64,000 nt of DNA from Thermoanaerobacterium aotearoense. Its GTDB lineage: Bacteria > Bacillota > Thermoanaerobacteria > Thermoanaerobacterales > Thermoanaerobacteraceae. Positions 51,984-60,572 of this stretch are shown here, piece after piece. A program made the position numbers and the translations under genes. Where the stretch lies: NCBI RefSeq assembly GCF_009905255.1, contig NZ_CP047602.1, positions 372,001 through 436,000 of the forward strand, read 5' to 3'. Position 1 is the stretch's first letter, and every line of letters begins with the position of its first letter. Under the pieces are notes generated by a model. It saw nothing but the letters and a program-made list of their open reading frames with translations. It did no database searches and was not told where the DNA came from.

Positions 51984-52083
51984 ATAATCATTATAAAATC
52001 CTTTTAAGTTAAATTAGAATTAAAAAATAATCATTATTATTCTATTATAAATAACTATCTTAACAAAAAACAATGATTATTTT
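51984..52083 (+). promoter_or_regulatory. Repeated ATAATCATTAT sites before the galactanase gene
   Basis: ATAATCATTAT occurs at 51984-51994 and 52027-52037, and its near-complement AATGATTATT at 52072-52081. The second and third copies form a 12-bp inverted pair (52024-52035 / 52072-52083). Odd-centred palindromes repeated in a promoter region suggest operator sites. The rest of the 454-base gap (51703-52156) is AT-rich with no other clear feature except the stem-loop at 51802. Confidence 0.5.
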
Positions 52084-52156
52084 TATCGCATTTTAAATAG
52101 TTTTCTCATTTATAGCTGATAATTTAAATTTATCAAAAATACGAGGAGGAAGAATA

Positions 52157-55100
52157 ATGAATAACAAAAAAGGTATTGTTGCATTTATTATTATCCTAAC
52201 TATGATTTTTTCAAATTTGACATTTGTAGATGCAAACATATCACAAATTGGTTCATTACAAACCACTACAAATTTTTATGTTAACCCAATACCAGGACTT
52301 AGATCGGATTTTATAAAAGGCGCAGATGTTTCTATGTTATCTCAAATAGAGCAATGTGGAGGCAAATTTTATGATAATGGCGTGGAAAAAGATCTTTTGC
52401 AAATTCTCAAAGATCATGGTGTTAACTGGATTCGTCTTAGAATTTGGAATAATCCGGTAGATTCTAATGGGAATCCATTGGGAGGAGGCAATAACGATGA
52501 GAAAAGAACAATAGAAATGGCAAAAAGAGCTAAGATACTTGGATTAAAGCTGCTGCTAGATTTTCATTATAGCGATTTTTGGGCCGATCCTGGGAAACAA
52601 AACAAGCCAGCAGCTTGGGCTAATGATCATGGTGTGAAACTTCAAGAAGATGTATATGATTTTACAGCTAAAGTTATAAATGATATGAAAAATAATGGCG
52701 TATTACCAGATATGGTTCAAATAGGAAATGAAATAGATAATGGTATTTTATGGCCTGATGGTGAGATTTCAGGAGAGGGAGCAGGTGGATATTCCGGACT
52801 TGCAGCTCTATTACAGCAAGGTATTAAAGCCGTAAGAGATAATGATCCAAACAATAATGATCCAGAAAAAAGAATAAAAATCATGATACATTTGTCAAAT
52901 GGAGGCAATAATACGCTTTATCGCTCGTTCTTTGATAATTTAATTTACAATCAGGGAGTTACAGATTTTGATGTTATAGGGCTTTCATATTATCCATATT
53001 GGAGTGGAACACTTGATGAATTGAAAAATAATATTAATGATATAAGTCAAAGGTATAATAAAGATATTGTTATTGCTGAAACTGCATATGCTTATACATT
53101 GAGTAATGCTGATAATACTGAAAATAACTTTGGAAGCAAGGAAGAAGCAATTGGAGGATATAAAGCATCTATTGAAGGACAAGCTACTGCAATTAGAGAT
53201 GTGATGGCAGCTGTGTCACAGGTTCCAAATAATAAAGGGTTAGGTATTTTTTACTGGGAACCAGATTGGATTCCAGTTGTTGGAGCGGGATGGAAAACAG
53301 GTGAAGGTGATGGGTGGGAAAATCAAGCGTTGTTTGACTTTAATGGTAATGCATTGCCATCAATTGATGTTTTTAACCTTGTGTCAGGCACCCAAGGAAC
53401 TATAATTCCACAAGCATTATCTATAGAACCCGTAAACGTATCAACAACAGTTAACCAGGCACCTGTATTGCCAACAACTGTAAATATAGTCTATGATGAT
53501 GGATCTGTTAAACCGGCATCGGTTACTTGGGAAAATATTGATTCAAGTAAATATGCTCAGCCGGGAAATTTTACTATAACAGGTACGGTTTTTGGCATAA
53601 GATATAAAGCGATAGCTACTGTTGCGGTAACAAGTTTAATAAATTATGTGCAAAATCCAGGATTTGAAGATGGATCATTAGCAAATTGGAATGTATCAGG
53701 AGATACATCAGCAGTAAAAATTGATAAAAATGCTGCTAATGCGCATTCAGGTAAATATTCGTTGAATTATTGGAGTGATAGGGCATTTACAGTTACAATA
53801 TCGCAAACAATAACTGGGCTAAAAAATGGATATTATCAATTGAGTGCGTACGTAGATGGTGGTGGAGGTGAAAATAGTTTACAGTTATTTGCAAGTGATT
53901 ATGGTGGTTCCAAGTTAGCTGCAGATGTGCATAATTCAGGATGGCTTGTATGGCAACATCCTACTATTCCATTAATTAAAGTGACTAATGGTCAAGTTAC
54001 AGTTGGGTTAACTATCAATGGAAATAGTGGCAATTGGGGTAATTTTGATGATATACAACTTATTCAAGTCGATGATTCTGGTAATCCGATTGGTGGACCA
54101 GCGTCAACAGTTTTGACAACACCTTCTTATATAAATAGTGGTGATGTATTTGAGATCGATTATGGATTAAAAGATGTATCACAAATAATTTACGCACAGG
54201 AAATCATAATAAACTATGATCCGCAAATTTTTGATTTTGCAAAAGCTACTGCAACAGATGATAATACTATAATTTCAAAGGTATATAATGAAATACCAGG
54301 AACTATTGTAATTGATGTTGTAAATAGCAAAGGGTTAACATCAGATACAAATTTAATTAGTCTAACATTTAGAGCAAAAGTGATTGATCAATTAACGTAT
54401 AGTAATATTTCAGTTTCAGAAGCTAAATTGCAAACTACTAATGACGGAAGTAATTATATTGATGCCGCACTGTCAAGTACTACAATTGCTGTAGAAGGAA
54501 TAGCGACAATGACATTATCGTCACCAAATTCGGTGCTTGCAGGGGAAGATTTTACTGCAGAGATAGATATATCTGATGTTTCTCAAGCAGTATATAGCCA
54601 TGATATTATATTAAATTATGATCCTAGGGTATTTGAAGTTTTAAGTTTAGATAACGTTGGAAATTCGATGATTATAGATAGTAATTATGATAATTCACAA
54701 GGAATTGCTAAGATTTTAGGAGTTGATATTGGTGGATTAAATGGTGCAAATGCTGACATAATAAAGCTTACTATACATGCTAAAAAAATCTCACAATCTA
54801 CCAGTGGTTATATTATGATTAGAAGTGCGCAATTAGGGACAGCGCCAGAAGGCAACATTATATTTCCTAAATTGACAAGTACAAGCATAAAAATTATTAG
54901 TGCAAATGTCGGGAATGATGAAAATTGGACAGGAACAACAAATACCAATAGTGGAAATACAAATAATTTGGTTTATGATGGTGAAATATCAGTAAAGCCA
55001 TCTGTTGATTATCTTAACGGCATTTCTACAGTATCTTTAAATGTTGACGATTTAAACAGAGCTATGAAAAGTGCTAAAACCAGTGAAGATGGGACAAAAA

Positions 55101-56152
55101 ATGTTGTAATAAGTATACCTAAAGTTGATGGTTTGAAACAGTACGATATTAAATTCCCAGCGTCGTTTTTAGCATCAAATGATGAAAAGCAGGAAGTTCA
55201 ACTTACAATGGGGATTGCTACAGTTATAATTCCGACTAATATATTTAATGAAAATGAAATAAAACAATCAAAAGAAATAACTTTTAGCTTCAAAAACATT
55301 GATAAGTCAGAATTAAGTAATGAATTAAAACAGTTTGATATTATTGGAACAGGCATAGACTTTGGTATAAAGATAGATGGTACTAGTATTTCTTGGAATA
55401 ATCCTGATTCACATGTAGTGATAAAAATTCCTTATACACCTACTGCTGGGGAATTGAAAGATTTGGATCATATTGTTGTGTTGTATATTGATGACAATGG
55501 TTCAGTTTCATCAATACCAAACTCTATGTATGATACTAAATCAGGTGAATTGATATTTAGAACAATACATTCAGGAAAATATGTAGAAGCATTTATTCAT
55601 AAAACATTTAGTGATATAAGAGGCAATTGGGCTCAAAATGCAATAGAAGTTCTTGCATCTAAAGGTGTTACTAACGGTACATCAAAGAACTTGTTTAGTC
55701 CGAATCTTAAGATAACTAGGGCAGATTATATAACTATGCTTTTGACAGCCCTTGGGTTGACTGCGAAAGTTGATCAGAATTTTAGTGACATTCAGGCATC
55801 AAATTACTATTATAATTCTGTTGGAATAGCTAAAAAACTTGGAATTGTTTCAGGAGTTGGTGATAACAAATTTGATCCTAATGATTCTATTAAAAGAGAA
55901 GATATGTTCGTAATGACTGCTAATGCTCTTAAGTTGCTTGGCATATTAAACTCAACGGGAACAAGTTATGATTTAAATAAATTCACAGATATAAATGATA
56001 TATCATCGTATGCAGTTGAAAGTATTGCCACACTTGTTAAATCAGGTATAGTAAATGGTAAAGATAATAATAAGATTGACCCTAGAAATTATGCAACTAG
56101 AGCAGAAGCTGCAGCAGTTATTTATAATGTAATAAAAGACTTAGAAAAGTGA
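52157..56152 (+). CDS. Surface-anchored GH53 endo-beta-1,4-galactanase with two cohesin-like modules and SLH repeats
   Basis: 1331 residues, ATG 52157 after AGGAGG. Signal peptide about 1-27. GH53 domain about 45-410: GADVSMLSQIEQCGGKFYDNG, HGVNWIRLRIWNNP, acid/base Glu192 in MVQIGNEIDNG, nucleophile Glu308 in IVIAETAYAYT. Then a Big_4-type Ig-like domain (about 415-493), a CBM61-like galactan-binding domain (about 495-640; NPGFEDGSLANWNVSGD, LQLFASDYGG), two cohesin-like modules (about 650-783 and 785-913), a spacer domain (about 935-1150), and three SLH repeats (about 1152-1331; FSDIRGNWAQNAIEVLASKGVTNG first). SLH anchors the protein to cell-wall polymer. The cohesin-like modules could bind the dockerin encoded by the next gene. 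Much more AT-rich than the uronate genes. Confidence 0.85.
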   Translation: MNNKKGIVAFIIILTMIFSNLTFVDANISQIGSLQTTTNFYVNPIPGLRSDFIKGADVSMLSQIEQCGGKFYDNGVEKDLLQILKDHGVNWIRLRIWNNPVDSNGNPLGGGNNDEKRTIEMAKRAKILGLKLLLDFHYSDFWADPGKQNKPAAWANDHGVKLQEDVYDFTAKVINDMKNNGVLPDMVQIGNEIDNGILWPDGEISGEGAGGYSGLAALLQQGIKAVRDNDPNNNDPEKRIKIMIHLSNGGNNTLYRSFFDNLIYNQGVTDFDVIGLSYYPYWSGTLDELKNNINDISQRYNKDIVIAETAYAYTLSNADNTENNFGSKEEAIGGYKASIEGQATAIRDVMAAVSQVPNNKGLGIFYWEPDWIPVVGAGWKTGEGDGWENQALFDFNGNALPSIDVFNLVSGTQGTIIPQALSIEPVNVSTTVNQAPVLPTTVNIVYDDGSVKPASVTWENIDSSKYAQPGNFTITGTVFGIRYKAIATVAVTSLINYVQNPGFEDGSLANWNVSGDTSAVKIDKNAANAHSGKYSLNYWSDRAFTVTISQTITGLKNGYYQLSAYVDGGGGENSLQLFASDYGGSKLAADVHNSGWLVWQHPTIPLIKVTNGQVTVGLTINGNSGNWGNFDDIQLIQVDDSGNPIGGPASTVLTTPSYINSGDVFEIDYGLKDVSQIIYAQEIIINYDPQIFDFAKATATDDNTIISKVYNEIPGTIVIDVVNSKGLTSDTNLISLTFRAKVIDQLTYSNISVSEAKLQTTNDGSNYIDAALSSTTIAVEGIATMTLSSPNSVLAGEDFTAEIDISDVSQAVYSHDIILNYDPRVFEVLSLDNVGNSMIIDSNYDNSQGIAKILGVDIGGLNGANADIIKLTIHAKKISQSTSGYIMIRSAQLGTAPEGNIIFPKLTSTSIKIISANVGNDENWTGTTNTNSGNTNNLVYDGEISVKPSVDYLNGISTVSLNVDDLNRAMKSAKTSEDGTKNVVISIPKVDGLKQYDIKFPASFLASNDEKQEVQLTMGIATVIIPTNIFNENEIKQSKEITFSFKNIDKSELSNELKQFDIIGTGIDFGIKIDGTSISWNNPDSHVVIKIPYTPTAGELKDLDHIVVLYIDDNGSVSSIPNSMYDTKSGELIFRTIHSGKYVEAFIHKTFSDIRGNWAQNAIEVLASKGVTNGTSKNLFSPNLKITRADYITMLLTALGLTAKVDQNFSDIQASNYYYNSVGIAKKLGIVSGVGDNKFDPNDSIKREDMFVMTANALKLLGILNSTGTSYDLNKFTDINDISSYAVESIATLVKSGIVNGKDNNKIDPRNYATRAEAAAVIYNVIKDLEK

Positions 56153-56163
56153 TTAATATAATT

Positions 56164-56198
56164 TGTAGTGCATAATATTTTAATTATTATGCACTACA
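56164..56198 (+). repeat. 14-bp stem-loop between galactanase and dockerin genes
   Basis: TGTAGTGCATAATA (56164-56177) and its exact complement (56185-56198) around a 7-base loop; no T-run follows, so it is probably an mRNA processing or stability element or a partial terminator. Confidence 0.7.
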
Positions 56199-56271
56199 TG
56201 ATTGAAATATTTGTAAGAATTTATAAAATAGATTCTGATTAAATAAAATGAATTGATTAGGAGGAATATTC

Positions 56272-57231
56272 ATGAATAAGATTCTAAAAATATTTTCCGT
56301 TTTTTTAGGTGCTTTTTTGATTTTTGTTAACATGTCAATAAATGAAGCAAAAGCTGATCCTGTTAATCTTGTGCAAAATTCTAGTTTTGAATCTGGCTTA
56401 GATAATTGGACTATTGTACAAAGTCAAAGTAATATAGCTTCTATTGATTCTTCTGGCAAGCCTGAAGAAATAAAATCGGGTAATAATTCTCTTGCAATTT
56501 ATTATAATTCAAGTTATACATTCAAAATCTCACAAACTATTTCAAATATACCAAATGGTATATATTCTTTAACAGTCTATGCAGAAGGTGACCCATCTGA
56601 AGGCAATGCAAATATACAATTGTTTGCAAGCGATTATGGTGGAGCACAAATAACTACTAATATAATTAATACGGGGTGGGGGAAATGGGTACAATATTCA
56701 ATTAATAATATTGATGTTACTACAGGGACATGTACAATAGGAATTCAGGTAGAAACGAATGGGTCTTATTGGGGCACGTTTGATGATTTTTCATTTACTA
56801 TGACAAGTGAATCAAATATACCACCCACAATTACTTCTATAAAACCCATAAATGTAAATACAATAATTAATAATCCACCTCAACTTCCTACTACTGTAAC
56901 AGCTGTATACAGTGACGGCTCTATCAGACAAGTGAATGTAACTTGGGATGCGGTTGATCCAATAGATTATCAGCATATTCAATCATTTAATGTTTATGGG
57001 ACAGTCGATGATTCGGTATATAAGGCTCAGGCAATTGTTACAGTTAACTATAAATCTATGGATTTAAATAATAATGGCATTGTTGATATTGGAGATTTAG
57101 CTATTGCAACATATTACTATCAGATAGAATCAAATGATTCTAATTGGAAAAGTGCTAGTTTAGCTGATATTAATAATGATGGAATAGTTAATTTGCAAGA
57201 TTTAAAAATAATAGCGCAGCAAATATTTTGA
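56272..57231 (+). CDS. Secreted CBM61-like protein with C-terminal type I dockerin
   Basis: 319 residues, ATG 56272 after AGGAGG. Signal peptide about 1-28 (ends NEAKA). CBM61-like domain about 32-185 (NSSFESGLDNWTIVQ, LQLFASDYGG-like block NIQLFASDYGGAQI), Big_4-type domain about 190-262 (PPQLPTTVTAVYSDGSIRQVNVTWDAVDP), both parallel to those in the preceding galactanase. Residues 264-319 are a type I dockerin: DLNNNGIVDIGD and DINNDGIVNLQD, each with Ca2+ ligands at positions 1, 3, 5 and 12. No catalytic domain. It follows the cohesin-bearing gene by 119 bases with a stem-loop in between, so a protein-protein pair is the natural reading. Confidence 0.85.
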   Translation: MNKILKIFSVFLGAFLIFVNMSINEAKADPVNLVQNSSFESGLDNWTIVQSQSNIASIDSSGKPEEIKSGNNSLAIYYNSSYTFKISQTISNIPNGIYSLTVYAEGDPSEGNANIQLFASDYGGAQITTNIINTGWGKWVQYSINNIDVTTGTCTIGIQVETNGSYWGTFDDFSFTMTSESNIPPTITSIKPINVNTIINNPPQLPTTVTAVYSDGSIRQVNVTWDAVDPIDYQHIQSFNVYGTVDDSVYKAQAIVTVNYKSMDLNNNGIVDIGDLAIATYYYQIESNDSNWKSASLADINNDGIVNLQDLKIIAQQIF

Positions 57232-57268
57232 AATTTGACTATGAATTATCTATAGATGGTTTGAAAAT

Positions 57269-57300
57269 GGGAAGGTATATATAATAACCTTCCTTTATTT
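57269..57300 (+). terminator. Terminator after the dockerin gene
   Basis: GGAAGGT (57270-57276) / ACCTTCC (57287-57293) followed by TTTATTTGTT. Confidence 0.7.
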
Positions 57301-57493
57301 GTTAATAATAATATTTGCTGTTACATAATTACTTGTAGGATATTAACAATATGTAGAAAAACAATTATAATTTATTATAGTAATAGTTATATCTAGTCAT
57401 GTATGTTTTATTTTTCATTATTATATGAGCTATAATGCAAATGTTTGAAAATATATTAAAGATATTAATAAAATCAAAAAAGGGTGGGTTGAT

Positions 57494-58483
57494 TTGGTTA
57501 ATATAAGAGATGTTGCGAAGTATTGTGGAGTCTCAGCTATGACTGTATCCAGAGCATTGAATAACAGCGGCCAAATATCAAAAGAGACAAAAGAAAGGAT
57601 ATTGAAAGCTTGTGAAGAATTAGGATACAGGCCCAATTTTGCTGCCAGAAGCCTTGTCACGAAAAAAACCAATATGATTGGACTCATTATACCCGATATA
57701 ACAAATCAATATTATTCACAAGTAAGCAAAGGTGTCAGTTCATATCTAAGCCTTCATGGTTATGGGCTATTGCTCTGCAATAGCGACAGAAAAAAGGAAG
57801 AAGAAAGAAGGTATCTTAACTTTTTGGCAGAAGGCAGAGTTGACGGAATAATTATCTTGCCTGTAAAACCAAAGAAAGAAGATTATGAAGGGATTCTAAA
57901 AGAAATACCGCTTGTTGTAGCGGATAATTACGTTGATGGGCTTGATGCAAACTTTGTCGGCAACGACAACTACCATGGAGCATCAGAGATCGTACGGCAC
58001 ATGGTAAAACAGGGATTTAAAAAGATTGGAGCTATACTTGGACCATCAAGTTCCAGCGCTTCAAACGAAAGATTAAGAGCATATAAAGATATATTGGCAG
58101 AAAATAACATAGAATATCAGAGTGATATTGTTTTAGAAAGCGATGCCACATTTGATGATGGATTTAACTTGGCAAAAACCTTAATCGAAAAAGGTGTTGA
58201 CAGCATTTTTGCAATAAATGATACTGTCGCATTAGGAGTCATAAAATACTGCTATTTGAACAATATTAAAATACCAGATGATGTAGGTATAGCGGGGTAC
58301 GACAATATTCAGCAATCGTCTATGTTGCCTGTTCCATTGACGACGGTGGATCAAAATGGAAGTCAATTGGGAAAAGTGGCTGCAGAAACGATGATAAGTT
58401 TGTTGACAGGTAATGAGATGATTCCGAAGAAAATCATCCTTAAGCCACAATTGATAGTTAGAAAATCTTTAAGGGAAAGCTAA
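57494..58483 (+). CDS. LacI-family regulator before kduI-kduD
   Basis: 329 residues from TTG 57494, AAGGGTGGG upstream. HTH VNIRDVAKYCGVSAMTVSRALNNSGQISKETKERILKACEELGYRPNFAARSLVTKK; effector domain with IGLIIPDITNQYYSQVSKGVSSYL, VDGIIILP, and IPDDVGIAGYDNIQQSSMLPVPLTTVDQ. Directly upstream of kduI, whose promoter carries a candidate operator. Hence it is a likely KdgR-like repressor of DKI/KDG metabolism. Confidence 0.85.
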   Translation: MVNIRDVAKYCGVSAMTVSRALNNSGQISKETKERILKACEELGYRPNFAARSLVTKKTNMIGLIIPDITNQYYSQVSKGVSSYLSLHGYGLLLCNSDRKKEEERRYLNFLAEGRVDGIIILPVKPKKEDYEGILKEIPLVVADNYVDGLDANFVGNDNYHGASEIVRHMVKQGFKKIGAILGPSSSSASNERLRAYKDILAENNIEYQSDIVLESDATFDDGFNLAKTLIEKGVDSIFAINDTVALGVIKYCYLNNIKIPDDVGIAGYDNIQQSSMLPVPLTTVDQNGSQLGKVAAETMISLLTGNEMIPKKIILKPQLIVRKSLRES

Positions 58484-58491
58484 TAGTGTTA

Positions 58492-58547
58492 TTGACTATT
58501 TTTTAAATAAAGAGTATACTTTATTTAGACGTTACGTTAACGGTAAC
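58492..58547 (+). promoter_or_regulatory. kduI promoter and operator
   Basis: TTGACT (58492-58497), 17 bases, TATACT (58515-58520). Just downstream, GTTACGTTAACGGTAAC (58531-58547) is a near-palindrome centred on CGTTAACG, a typical LacI-family site, and lies 5 bases before the AAAGGAGG of kduI. Confidence 0.7.
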
Positions 58548-58567
58548 ATATAAAGGAGGTATTTTTT

Positions 58568-59398
58568 GTGGAGATAAGATATGCCAGTCATTATGAGGAC
58601 GTTAAGCACTATGACACATCTGAATTGAGAAGACATTTTTTAATCGAAAATCTATTCGAGGCAGATAAGATTAATATGGTCTACAGCCATGTAGACAGGA
58701 TAATCGTGGCAGGCGTTGTACCGATAAATGAGGTGCTTCGACTGGAGACAAGCAAAGAATTGGGAACAGATTATTTTTTGGAAAGAAGAGAGATGGGCAT
58801 AATTAATATAGGCGGAACGGGTATCGTAAATCTGGATGGCGAAAAATATGAGCTGAAAAATAGCGATGGCTTGTATGTTGGCATGGGGGTAAAGGAAGTA
58901 AGCTTTGAAAGTGTAGATGCCCTAAAGTCTGCAAAGTTTTACATCAATAGCGCTACAGCCCATAAGAGCTATCCTACAGTTAAAATAGGTTTAGACGATG
59001 CAAACAAAGTAAAAGCAGGCACTGATGAAGAGTGCAATAAGAGAACGATAAATCAGTACATCCATCCTGCAGTATGTCAAAGCTGCCAATTGGTGATGGG
59101 CATGACTATATTAGAACCTGGTAGCATATGGAATACGATGCCGTGCCATACCCATGATAGGAGGATGGAAGTTTATCTTTATTTCAATATGGATGAAGAT
59201 AATGTGGTGTTTCACTTTATGGGCAAGCCAAATGAGACCAGACATATTGTCGTAAAAAATGAGCAAGCGGTTATATCTCCAAGCTGGTCGATTCACTCTG
59301 GCGTAGGTACAAAGAATTACACGTTTATATGGGGAATGGTAGGCGAGAATCAGACATTTACCGATATGGACACTATACCTACAAAAGATCTAAGATGA
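58568..59398 (+). CDS. kduI: 5-dehydro-4-deoxy-D-glucuronate isomerase
   Basis: 276 residues from GTG 58568, 7 bases after AAAGGAGG. Cupin-fold isomerase with the KduI signatures MEIRYASHYEDVKHYDTSELRRHFL, RREMGIINIGGTGIVNLDG, MPCHTHDRRMEVYLYFNM (His, His, Glu metal ligands) and PSWSIHSGVGT (fourth His ligand). It converts 5-keto-4-deoxyuronate to 2,5-diketo-3-deoxygluconate. The substrate arises from unsaturated galacturonide cleaved by the GH105 enzyme of the 25-kb operon. Followed 13 bases later by kduD. Confidence 0.95.
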   Translation: MEIRYASHYEDVKHYDTSELRRHFLIENLFEADKINMVYSHVDRIIVAGVVPINEVLRLETSKELGTDYFLERREMGIINIGGTGIVNLDGEKYELKNSDGLYVGMGVKEVSFESVDALKSAKFYINSATAHKSYPTVKIGLDDANKVKAGTDEECNKRTINQYIHPAVCQSCQLVMGMTILEPGSIWNTMPCHTHDRRMEVYLYFNMDEDNVVFHFMGKPNETRHIVVKNEQAVISPSWSIHSGVGTKNYTFIWGMVGENQTFTDMDTIPTKDLR

Positions 59399-59411
59399 GG
59401 AGGGGTTAATC

Positions 59412-60191
59412 ATGCACAGCATTAATGATTTTTCAATGGACTTTTTCAGATTAGACGGAAAAGTGGCAATTGTGACAGGTGGGAATACAGGATTAGGACA
59501 AGGGTATGCGGTGGCTTTAGCGAAAGCCGGAGCTGATTTATTTATAGTTACCCATAATAATCGCTTTGATGAAACAAGAGAGCTTATCGAAAAAGAAGGC
59601 GGCAAGGTGGAATTCTTCCAGACAGATTTATCGAGGAGAGAAAATATAAATGCAGTTGTAGACAGATGTCTTGAGGTTTATGGCAAGATTGATGTGCTTG
59701 TAAACAATGCAGGTACAATAAAAAGGTCTCCTTTGCTTGAATACAAAGATGAAGATTGGAAGACTGTTTTAGACATCAATCTGAATGCGGTGTATTATTT
59801 AAGCCATGAAGTGGCGAAGGTAATGGTCAAACAAGGTGGAGGAAAAATCATAAACATAGCTTCAATGCTTTCGTTTCAAGGCGGAAAATTTGTACCGGCA
59901 TATACGGCATCAAAACACGGGGTTGTAGGAATTACAAGGGCTTTTGCAAATGAATTGGCAGACAAAAACATACAGGTAAATGCAATAGCTCCAGGATATA
60001 TTGAAACCAACAATACAGCGCCAATAAGAGCTGATGAAAGCAGAAATGCCGAGATACTTTCGAGAATACCTGCAGGAAGATGGGGTCACCCGTTTGACGT
60101 GATGGGAGCTTTAGTATTTTTGGCAAGCAAAGCTTCAGACTATGTAAACGGACACGTATTAGCTGTCGATGGCGGCTGGCTTGTAAGGTGA
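59412..60191 (+). CDS. kduD: 2-dehydro-3-deoxy-D-gluconate 5-dehydrogenase
   Basis: 259 residues, ATG 59412, AGGAGGGG upstream. Classical SDR: VAIVTGGNTGLGQGYAVALAKAGADLF (TGxxxGxG), VNNAGTIKRSPLLEY, KIINIASMLSFQGG (catalytic Ser) and YTASKHGVVGITRAFANELA (YxxxK). It reduces 2,5-diketo-3-deoxygluconate to KDG with NADH, completing the unsaturated-uronate branch begun by kduI. Distinct operon from uxaC, about 37 kb away, but connected by function. Confidence 0.9.
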   Translation: MHSINDFSMDFFRLDGKVAIVTGGNTGLGQGYAVALAKAGADLFIVTHNNRFDETRELIEKEGGKVEFFQTDLSRRENINAVVDRCLEVYGKIDVLVNNAGTIKRSPLLEYKDEDWKTVLDINLNAVYYLSHEVAKVMVKQGGGKIINIASMLSFQGGKFVPAYTASKHGVVGITRAFANELADKNIQVNAIAPGYIETNNTAPIRADESRNAEILSRIPAGRWGHPFDVMGALVFLASKASDYVNGHVLAVDGGWLVR

Positions 60192-60283
60192 TTAAAATTC
60201 ATAAAATTTTTTATTTTACAATGTCCTTTCCAGTCATATTTTTTCTTTTTTTACAAACAATATTGATTGGGGAGGCGCATATT

Positions 60284-60448
60284 ATGAATGGAAGAACTAC
60301 GAGTTGGGTTGTTACTGGTGTTGGAGCGGCTGTGACGGCTGCGGGACTTATGACAGGCGGAATGTTGGGTGCTGGAATTACTGGCTTTGGATTGGCGCAC
60401 GTCGTGTTAGGAGTTTTAGACATGTTTAGGCCGACAGTGCAAAGATAG
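60284..60448 (+). CDS. Small glycine-rich membrane protein
   Basis: 54 residues from ATG 60284, with GGGGAGG before it; the longer frame from 60188 would overlap kduD and has no site. Nearly all of it is one or two glycine/alanine-rich hydrophobic segments (SWVVTGVGAAVTAAGLMTGG, then MLGAGITGFGLAHVVLGVLDMF). I do not recognise the family. Similar tiny glycine-zipper proteins occur in spore-formers. Its own terminator follows, so it is a separate unit. Confidence 0.6.
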   Translation: MNGRTTSWVVTGVGAAVTAAGLMTGGMLGAGITGFGLAHVVLGVLDMFRPTVQR

Positions 60449-60450
60449 CA

Positions 60451-60489
60451 CAATATCTCCTCAGTTTTTGCTGGGGAGATTGTTTTTAT
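60451..60489 (+). terminator. Terminator of the small membrane-protein gene
   Basis: CAATATCTCC (60451-60460) / GGGGAGATTG (60473-60482), with CAG/CTG inner pairs and a following TTTTTATT. Confidence 0.75.
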
Positions 60490-60537
60490 TGCAATAAGAT
60501 CTCAAATGCGAATATTGTCCAAAAATTTTAAAAATGA

Positions 60538-60566
60538 TTGACAAATCCATTTTATTGCTGTATAAT
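60538..60566 (+). promoter_or_regulatory. trpP promoter
   Basis: TTGACA (60538-60543), 17 bases, TATAAT (60561-60566), with TG directly upstream of the -10: full consensus. Confidence 0.85.
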
Positions 60567-60572
60567 GATAAA

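Noticed and set aside
51703-52156. Possible small gene in the long AT-rich gap before the galactanase
   Set aside because: Only very short frames with no ribosome binding sites; the stem-loop and repeated operator-like sites explain the conserved-looking parts.
60188-60283. N-terminal extension of the small membrane protein
   Set aside because: Would overlap kduD, and the GGGGAGG site clearly selects ATG 60284.
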